54,732 bases of DNA from Acidobacteriota bacterium (GTDB lineage Bacteria; Acidobacteriota; Terriglobia; Bryobacterales; Bryobacteraceae), in contig JACQZR010000056.1 in the NCBI GenBank assembly GCA_016213775.1, forward strand, positions 1 through 54,732. The letters are read 5' to 3'. A program made the translations under genes and the position numbers. Shown here piece after piece: positions 49,443 to 54,732 of this stretch (the stretch's first letter is position 1; the number at the start of each line of letters is the position of its first letter). Below the pieces are notes generated by a model, which saw only the letters and a list, made by a program, of their open reading frames with translations, did no database searches and was not told the origin of the DNA.

Positions 49443-50443
49443 CCCGGCTGCTACTGGCGGCACTCCTGATGCAGTCTCCCGCGGATCCGCTGGCCGATCG
49501 GGCGCTGGCTGCGGCGCAACAGGGCGATGGGCCGGCGGCCGCGCGCTTGTGGCAGCAGGCAATTGCCCAGGATCCCAGACACTACGATTCGCTGTTCAAC
49601 TATGGCGTGTATCTGCATCGCAATGGTGCCCAGAGGGAAGCGGTGGCGCTCCTCGATCGCGCGGCAGCGGTTCGACCGGGCTATCAGGTTCACCTGATCC
49701 GCGGCATGAACTTTCAGCAACTGGAGCGGCGCGAGGAGGCGATTCGCGCCTGGAGACAAGCACTCCCGTTCCAACCGCGCAACGTGAAGTTGATGCAAGT
49801 GCTCAGCGTCGAATACAGCCGCGGGCGCTATTTTCAGGAAGCGGCGGCGATCGCGCGGGAGGCCTTGAAGGTCGCCCCGGACGACGAGAATCTATACCTG
49901 CTCGCCATCAAGGCCCATCACGATGCCGGGGATCTGCCGGCCGCTGCCGAACTCGCTGCCGGCGCCGTGCGGCGCTTCCCAAATTCGGCCCGGGCCCAAT
50001 TCGAACATGGTTACTACTTACAAAAGCGCGGCGTCACCGAAACCGCTCTGCAGCATCTGCACCTGGCGATGGACTTGGACCCGCGCTACGAAGAGCCCTT
50101 CTTCTTCTATGGCGACTTGTTGGTGAAGTTGTCGCAATGGGAAAAGGCCCTGGCGCCGTTGCGCAAAGCTCTGGAGATCCGGCCGGATTATTCGCCGGCC
50201 CGGGTTGCGCTCTCGCGCGCGTTGATGAACCTTGGACAGTTGCCGGCGGCGCTGGACGAACTTAAGCAGGCCGCCAGGCTCGATCCGAACAACGCGCAGC
50301 CCTGGGTCATGCTCTCCCAAATCTACTTTCGGATGGGACAGGAAGATGAAGCTCGAATCGCGAAAGAGACGTCACTGCGCTTGCGCCGCGAGAATCCGGG
50401 AGTGCTTGAAGCCGCACAGCCGCGGCCGTTTCCGGAGCGGTGA
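49439..50443 (+). CDS. Exported tetratricopeptide repeat protein
   Basis: Repeat protein of 334 residues, probably periplasmic. Seen: short hydrophobic leader (MTRLLLAALLMQSPA), then about eight TPR units, for example DSLFNYGVYLHRNGAQREAVALLDRAAAVRPG, FQQLERREEAIRAWRQALPFQP, FEHGYYLQKRGVTETALQHLHLAMDLDP, VALSRALMNLGQLPAALDELKQAARLDP and VMLSQIYFRMGQEDEARIAKETSLRL (each under 34 residues). Scaffolding or binding is the family role. Coupled by ATGA to the CRTAC1 gene, so the two are likely partners; the exact interaction is unknown. Confidence 0.88.
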   Translation: MTRLLLAALLMQSPADPLADRALAAAQQGDGPAAARLWQQAIAQDPRHYDSLFNYGVYLHRNGAQREAVALLDRAAAVRPGYQVHLIRGMNFQQLERREEAIRAWRQALPFQPRNVKLMQVLSVEYSRGRYFQEAAAIAREALKVAPDDENLYLLAIKAHHDAGDLPAAAELAAGAVRRFPNSARAQFEHGYYLQKRGVTETALQHLHLAMDLDPRYEEPFFFYGDLLVKLSQWEKALAPLRKALEIRPDYSPARVALSRALMNLGQLPAALDELKQAARLDPNNAQPWVMLSQIYFRMGQEDEARIAKETSLRLRRENPGVLEAAQPRPFPER

Positions 50444-50450
50444 CCCATCA

Positions 50451-50459
50451 TGCTAACAT
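50451..50459 (+). promoter_or_regulatory. Putative extended -10 promoter (TGCTAACAT)
   Basis: TG-C-TAACAT lies 8 bases after the TPR gene stop and 18 bases before the ATG at 50477. If used, the leader is only about 10 bases and the ATG at 50450 falls outside the mRNA. The 23-base block around it recurs at 42883. Confidence 0.35.
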
Positions 50460-50476
50460 CAGCGACGATAAATACA

Positions 50477-51739
50477 ATGTTCCCCGCATACTCATTACTT
50501 CTGAGTTTCGCCACTTTGGCCACCTGCTTCGCCCAACCGCAGCCCGTTCCCGCGCCGCGCCCCGCCGCTGCAGCGCTGGCCCCGGATCGTCTCTCCCGCA
50601 TCGACCGCAACCTGCAGCAATTCGTCGATCAGGACAAGGTCGCCGGCGCTGTGGCGCTTGTCCTGCGCGATGGAAAACCTGTGTACGAAAAGGCCTTCGG
50701 TTGGACCGACAAGGAAGCCGGCCGCAAGATGACCACCGACACCCTTTTCCGCATCGCCTCACAGACCAAGGCCATTACGAGCGCCGCGATTATGGCTCTG
50801 ATTGAAGAGGGCAAGATCGGTATAAACGAGCCCGCCGGCAACTTTATTCCCACTTTCAAGAAGACCACGGTTGCGCTCAAGAACGAATCCGGCGCGGCTC
50901 CCGCAAGACGGGCCATCACCATCGCTGATTTACTTACTCACACCGCCGGTATCTCCTATGGCCGCGAACCCCACATCGCCTCACTCTACGAGGCCAAAGG
51001 ACTCGGACCCGCCGCCGGAAACGGCTGGTACACGGCGGACAAAGACGAGCCTGTCTGCGACACCATGGAGCGTCTCGGCACGTTGCCTTTCGTCTCCCAA
51101 CCCGGCGAAGCTTTCGTCTACGGCTACAATACCGACATCCTCGGCTGCATCGTCGAAAAGGCCTCCGGCATGCCACTCGATCAGTTCATTCGCACTCGAA
51201 TCACCGGCCCGTTGGGAATGAAAGACACCCGATTCTTCGTTCCCACCGCTGAGCGCGAACGGCTCGCCACAGTCTATTACAGTGGTCCCAACGGAAGAAT
51301 TGTCCGCGCCGCAGAAGGCTCCAAAGGACAAGGCCATTACGTCGACGGCCCGCGCAAAAGTTTTGCCGGTGGAGCCGGCCTCACCTCCACGGCGCGCGAC
51401 TATGCCCGCTTCCTCGAAATGATCCGCAACGGTGGAGCCCTCGGTGGTATCCGCATCCTCGGCCCCCGCGCCACGGCACTCATGACCACCAATCAATCCG
51501 GCACGCTTCACTCCGCAACCGGACTTGGATTCGGATTCGGCTTCCAAACCATCGATCGCTACGGAGCCAGCGGTATGGCCAGCGTCGGCTCATTCGGATG
51601 GGGCGGCGCCTACGGGACCACCTATCAGGTCGACCGCCAGGCGCGCCTCGTTGTTGTGCTGATGATTCAGTTGATGCCCAACTCCACGGACATCCAACCA
51701 AAGTTCATGACTTCCGTCTATCAGGCCTTGACCGAGTAG
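50477..51739 (+). CDS. Exported serine hydrolase of the beta-lactamase/penicillin-binding fold
   Basis: Secreted class C-type serine hydrolase/esterase of about 420 residues. Seen: signal peptide (MFPAYSLLLSFATLATCFAQ), the nucleophile motif SQTK (FRIASQTKAITSAAI), the YGYN motif (FVYGYNTDILGCIVEKASGMPLDQFI) with the usual spacing, and an atypical third motif region (GWGGAYGTTYQVD) near the C terminus, where H/K-T/S-G is expected as HxG; this is not clear here. Complete domain. The start at 50477 was preferred over 50450 because it begins the signal peptide and lies after a possible -10; neither has a strong ribosome site. Confidence 0.85.
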   Translation: MFPAYSLLLSFATLATCFAQPQPVPAPRPAAAALAPDRLSRIDRNLQQFVDQDKVAGAVALVLRDGKPVYEKAFGWTDKEAGRKMTTDTLFRIASQTKAITSAAIMALIEEGKIGINEPAGNFIPTFKKTTVALKNESGAAPARRAITIADLLTHTAGISYGREPHIASLYEAKGLGPAAGNGWYTADKDEPVCDTMERLGTLPFVSQPGEAFVYGYNTDILGCIVEKASGMPLDQFIRTRITGPLGMKDTRFFVPTAERERLATVYYSGPNGRIVRAAEGSKGQGHYVDGPRKSFAGGAGLTSTARDYARFLEMIRNGGALGGIRILGPRATALMTTNQSGTLHSATGLGFGFGFQTIDRYGASGMASVGSFGWGGAYGTTYQVDRQARLVVVLMIQLMPNSTDIQPKFMTSVYQALTE

Positions 51740-51740
51740 T

Positions 51741-52427
51741 CTACTTACGCGCCGACATCACCCGCGAAGGGTAGAACGACTGCCTGACCATCTGGTCCGT
51801 CACAATGTTGAACTTGTGCGCCGACAGGAACTCCGGTACCTGCTGCTCAATCTGCCTTCCCCAAAACGCGGGAACGATGCTGCTGACAACCCGGTAACAC
51901 ATATTGAACAGCTTCGTGTTCTCCCCGATCATCACCAGCGTCAAGCTCCCCCTCGGGCGCAAAACACGGCGGATCTCCGATAGTGTCAAATGCACATCTT
52001 CCGAGGAGAGCAATTCCAACAGGTAGCAGCACACTACCGCGTCGAACGACTCGCTGCGGAACGGCAGGTACCGCGCATCCACCGCTTGGCAGCGTGCGTT
52101 CGCCGAGGGAAACTCCTCCCGTACCTGCTTCTGTGTGCGCGCCGCCATGTTCGGCGACAGGTCCAAACCAATTGTCGTGCCTGACGGGTTCGCCTTCACC
52201 AGCCGCCGGAACATCTCGCCGCTTCCCGTGGCGATTTCCAGAACCTGCCTGCCGTCGCGAATCTCCGATTCAGCCAGCGCAGCCTTGTGCGCTTTGGAAT
52301 GAAAGAACATCGTGGAGAGTGGATACACCGCCGACACCCGGTCGTAGACGCGGCGTGTCCTCTCAGCGATGGTCACTGGAAGCCTGTCTTCAAGCTGCAA
52401 GGCTGAAGTCTTTAACAGATTCTGCAT
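51741..52427 (-). CDS. SAM-dependent methyltransferase (UbiE/class I type)
   Basis: Class I methyltransferase of about 228 residues; substrate unknown. Seen: motif I VLEIATGSGEMFRRLV, GLDLSPNMAARTQKQV (ribose-binding Asp), QAVDARYLPFRSESFDAVVCCYLLELL and VLRPRGSLTLVMIGENTKL, the Methyltransf_11 order. The C-terminal part differs from menaquinone UbiE enzymes. Start ATG 52427 with AGGG upstream; it follows the histidine kinase gene by 10 bases and is probably cotranscribed, an odd pairing. Its stop lies one base from the serine hydrolase stop. Confidence 0.85.
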   Translation of the reverse strand: MQNLLKTSALQLEDRLPVTIAERTRRVYDRVSAVYPLSTMFFHSKAHKAALAESEIRDGRQVLEIATGSGEMFRRLVKANPSGTTIGLDLSPNMAARTQKQVREEFPSANARCQAVDARYLPFRSESFDAVVCCYLLELLSSEDVHLTLSEIRRVLRPRGSLTLVMIGENTKLFNMCYRVVSSIVPAFWGRQIEQQVPEFLSAHKFNIVTDQMVRQSFYPSRVMSARK

Positions 52428-52437
52428 ATAAGCCCTA

Positions 52438-53754
52438 TTAGGATACCGCCGCAAGCGTGGCTGTGAGTTGTGGGATCTCAATCTCGGTCCGCGTCCCTTT
52501 CCCCGGGTTGCTGATCACGCTAAACCGGAAATCATCGCCGTAGAGTACTTTCAACCGTTCGTTCACGTTGCTCACCCCAATCCCTCTCTCAAACAGGTTT
52601 CCGAGTTTTTCCTCGTCAATCCCCACGCCATCGTCTTCAATGATAAGCAGAAGACGGCTGCCCAGTGGCTGGCTGGCGATCCGTATCGTGCCGCCCTCCA
52701 CTTTGCTACTCAATCCATGTTTGATGCTGTTCTCGACAATCGGCTGTAGAACCATCGTCGGCGCCATCATGTCCAACGTGCGCGGGTCCACGTCTTTCTC
52801 CACCTTCAGCTTCTCTCCGAAACGCACCATCTCGATCGCAAGATAATCATCGATGAACTTCATCTCCTCGCGCAGCATCGAGATGTTCTCCTGTTTGCGC
52901 AACAACCGCCGCAGAATGTTCGACAGCTTGATGATCATCGTCCGCGCCTGCTCGGGATTTGTCCGGATCAATGACGACACCGAATTCAGAGTATTGAAGA
53001 GGAAGTGTGGATTGATCTGGCGCGTCAATGCCGCCAGCCTCGCCTCCGTCAACAGGACCTGCTGCGCTTCCAGCTTTCGTTCGTTGCGCGTGTTGTTCCA
53101 CACCTTCAGCGGTAGCGTAACGGCAAACAGAGTCGCGCTGTAGGTTGCAACGGAAAGCAAAGTGGTGGCCGATTCCTTGTCCGGCCAGATTACAAATAGA
53201 TACCTTGCACCGAAGGACCGCGACATATTCAGACGGATGAACTCCGCGAAGAAGACGCACATCAGGAACGCCAGATGGAACATCACCCGCGGCGGATCGA
53301 TCCTCTGCCGCAGCATCCTATAGATCTTCAGATCGAGAAACGGAGAGAATCTCCAGACTTCTTCCTTCTCCGGCGCAAGGTCGCGCAACAAACCACCTGC
53401 CACGCCCAAACCCGCGAATAGGGGCATGGTGAGCAACTCTCCGTTCAGCATCGCCGGCACAGAAATCAGGATCCCCGACGACAACCCGCAAACATAGCCT
53501 CCTACCAGGCCGCTCAACAACGCGCCTTCCAACCCGAGGTCCACCGCCTGGTAAACATTCCGGCTGATCACTCGCGTAGCCACGCTCGTGCCAAACACAA
53601 TGGAGAACCCCAGCGCCAGTTGCAGCCGCTTCTGCAACGACCGCTCTTCCTCCAGCAACATCCTTTGTACGGTGGTCGGGCGCGCGAGGATCGTCGCCAG
53701 CGATGCTGAGACCGCCAGCTTCACAAACAGGATCACGAGGTATTGTTCCAGCAT
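52438..53754 (-). CDS. LytS-type membrane sensor histidine kinase
   Basis: Sensor kinase of 438 residues. Seen: about six membrane helices in the first 215 residues with a pattern like 5TMR-LYT (GLVGGYVCGLSSGILISVPAML), then a coiled-coil and the His_kinase (PF06580) domain with the phosphoacceptor H250 in LTRQINPHFLFNTLNSVSS, and a GHKL ATP domain (PTMVLQPIVENSIKHGL, IIEDDGVGI, GIGVSNVNERLKVLYG). All motifs are present. No LytTR response regulator lies in the window, so it is an orphan here. The methyltransferase gene follows. Divergent from ribA. Confidence 0.9.
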   Translation of the reverse strand: MLEQYLVILFVKLAVSASLATILARPTTVQRMLLEEERSLQKRLQLALGFSIVFGTSVATRVISRNVYQAVDLGLEGALLSGLVGGYVCGLSSGILISVPAMLNGELLTMPLFAGLGVAGGLLRDLAPEKEEVWRFSPFLDLKIYRMLRQRIDPPRVMFHLAFLMCVFFAEFIRLNMSRSFGARYLFVIWPDKESATTLLSVATYSATLFAVTLPLKVWNNTRNERKLEAQQVLLTEARLAALTRQINPHFLFNTLNSVSSLIRTNPEQARTMIIKLSNILRRLLRKQENISMLREEMKFIDDYLAIEMVRFGEKLKVEKDVDPRTLDMMAPTMVLQPIVENSIKHGLSSKVEGGTIRIASQPLGSRLLLIIEDDGVGIDEEKLGNLFERGIGVSNVNERLKVLYGDDFRFSVISNPGKGTRTEIEIPQLTATLAAVS

Positions 53755-53817
53755 CGTCCCGCGATGCCCATTATAATTGAGAAGAGACCTTCCTTTCGTA
53801 CGATCGCCGTTCTCCGA

Positions 53818-54432
53818 ATGCTCCCATCCTCACCATTTCGCCTGAAGAAGAAGGCCGAGGCGGACCTCCCCACCCGGTTTGGCCATTTCCGCATCCACGG
53901 TTACGAGGGGCACTTTGCCAATCGCGTGGAAGAAGCCGCCGTGCTCGTCATGGGGGACCTCAGCGGTCCACCGCCCCTCGTCCGAATCCACTCCCAGTGT
54001 CTCACCGGCGACGTGTTTCACAGTCTCCGCTGCGATTGCCGATCGCAACTCGAACTGTCGGTGCGCATGATCGCCGCCGAACGTCGGGGCGTTCTCCTGT
54101 ACGAAATGCAGGAAGGCCGCGGCATCGGTCTGATGAATAAACTCCGCGCCTACGCCCTCCAGGATGACGGCGCCGACACTGTCGAGGCCAACGAGCAGCT
54201 AGGCTTTGAAGCCGACCTCCGTAATTATGAAATCCCCGGGGCCATCCTCCGCGACCTCGGCCTCCAAAGCGTCCGCCTGATCTCCAACAACCCTGAAAAA
54301 ATAGAAGCCCTGGAGCGCGCCGGAGTCCGTGTCGCGGAACGTGTTCCCTGCATCGTGCCGCCTCAGGAAACTACGGAGGACTACCTCAGGACAAAACGAG
54401 AAAAGCTCGGCCACCTGCTCGATGTCTTTTGA
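53818..54432 (+). CDS. ribA: GTP cyclohydrolase II (RibA-type)
   Basis: First enzyme of riboflavin synthesis, opening GTP to the diaminopyrimidine; about 204 residues, the stand-alone length. Seen: the zinc-binding cysteines in RIHSQCLTGDVFHSLRCDC (C61, C72, C74), the catalytic region LLYEMQEGRGIGLMNKLRAY, and VRLISNNPEKIEALERAG, near-perfect for the family; the usual LPTRFG opener is present (LPTRFGHF). Start at ATG 53818 gives about 17 residues ahead of LPT, as in the E. coli enzyme; ATG 53764 is the alternative. A TATAAT at 53772-53777 may be the -10 (no fitting -35), favouring 53818. No other rib genes are adjacent. Divergent from the histidine kinase gene. Confidence 0.92.
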   Translation: MLPSSPFRLKKKAEADLPTRFGHFRIHGYEGHFANRVEEAAVLVMGDLSGPPPLVRIHSQCLTGDVFHSLRCDCRSQLELSVRMIAAERRGVLLYEMQEGRGIGLMNKLRAYALQDDGADTVEANEQLGFEADLRNYEIPGAILRDLGLQSVRLISNNPEKIEALERAGVRVAERVPCIVPPQETTEDYLRTKREKLGHLLDVF

Positions 54433-54467
54433 AGAGACGCACGCAACGGCGTGCGGCGCGGCGAAGG

Positions 54468-54594
54468 GATTGGCTTCGTTCCGGACGCGGGAACGGCGAC
54501 GGGAAATTGGAAATTGTGTTCAGAAGTGTTCAGTTGGCCAGCGGAGATTGGCTTCGTTCCGGACGCGGGAACGGCGACGCGAAATCGGAAATTG
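54468..54594. repeat. 49-bp direct repeat, two copies 78 bp apart
   Basis: Two copies of a 49-bp block (54468-54516 and 54546-54594) match at about 47 of 49 positions. Each begins GATTGGCTTCGTTCC and includes the inverted repeat CGTTCC-GGACGCG-GGAACG, so each could form a short hairpin. Reading frames through the repeats (both strands) look like by-products rather than genes. The whole stretch 54433-54732, downstream of ribA, is otherwise without a recognised gene. Confidence 0.75.
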
Positions 54595-54732
54595 GAGTGG
54601 TCCCCATAGTTGAGACAATCAGTTAAGACACTAACCGCCAACCGATGGAATTTCATTGTACGGCATGATCGTCGGGATTCAAAATTGTTTCCGTGAATGA
54701 CCACGGTTTCTTTCTCACCCTCCAGGCCATAC

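Noticed and set aside
53764-53817. ATG 53764 as the ribA start
   Set aside because: It adds 18 residues not needed by the family, and a TATAAT at 53772 would place it upstream of transcription; retained only as an alternative.
54429-54704. Short open frames across the terminal repeats
   Set aside because: Low-complexity translations that repeat with the 49-bp block, with no ribosome site; treated as by-products of the repeat.

Overview
The window looks like chromosomal DNA of an acidobacterium, probably of the Solibacter/Bryobacter type (Bryobacterales). This is inferred from gene content: a DUF1549/DUF1553 cytochrome-c protein paired with a Tat-exported DUF1501 protein, a very large TonB-dependent receptor with an N-terminal carboxypeptidase-like domain beside CRTAC1 and TPR genes, a TIGR02999-type ECF sigma factor beside a Ser/Thr kinase, choice-of-anchor-D/LamG exoproteins, and many Tat-exported oxidoreductases. 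No species call is possible. I found no rRNA, tRNA, CRISPR array, insertion sequence or prophage.

Layout. 1-7.3 kb: an ABC-F ATPase cut by an amber codon, a small secreted protein, then a leftward run of M20 peptidase, murJ, a coiled-coil zinc-ribbon protein, an AI-2E-type permease and a HupE/UreJ-like protein, several coupled by stop/start overlaps. 7.4-11 kb: acyl-CoA synthetase, prmA, and a DUF4143 ATPase preceded by three palindromes at an exact 22-bp period. 11-19 kb: a 1092-residue CPBP membrane protease with an internal duplication, a peroxiredoxin whose catalytic cysteine codon is TGA followed by a SECIS-like hairpin (best read as a selenoprotein), then the DUF1501/PSD1 pair. 19-21 kb: a MaoC hydratase, small genes and an RsbW/STAS partner-switch pair. 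21-27 kb: a 1950-residue exoprotein. 27-35 kb: LolA-like protein, CpsB-type phosphatase with a CTG start, YtxH and DUF948-like proteins, recX, an exported VOC protein under an AraC regulator, a FecR protein, and glcE/glcF. 35-42 kb: an exported FMN hydroxy-acid oxidase with an exported PPOX-fold protein, a Ser/Thr kinase with a CsgG-like protein and a divergent ECF sigma factor, a Gfo/Idh/MocA protein and an Rpn-type nuclease. 43-50 kb: a LacI regulator, the TonB receptor, and a divergent CRTAC1/TPR pair. 50-54.7 kb: a serine hydrolase, a methyltransferase, a LytS-type kinase, ribA, and a 49-bp direct repeat in the last 300 bases.

How the genes work together. Much of the window serves the cell envelope and export: murJ, CpsB, FecR, LolA-like, TonB receptor and Tat/Sec-exported enzymes. 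Regulation is local, with several regulators beside or divergent from likely targets (AraC/VOC, LacI/TonB receptor, kinase-CsgG/ECF sigma, RsbW/STAS). The strongest finding is the Sec-containing exported peroxiredoxin, which conventional gene calling would split into two fragments. Other points to check are the CTG start of the phosphatase gene, the palindrome array ahead of the DUF4143 ATPase, the duplicated CPBP protease and a recurring extended -10 element (TGCTANNNT).
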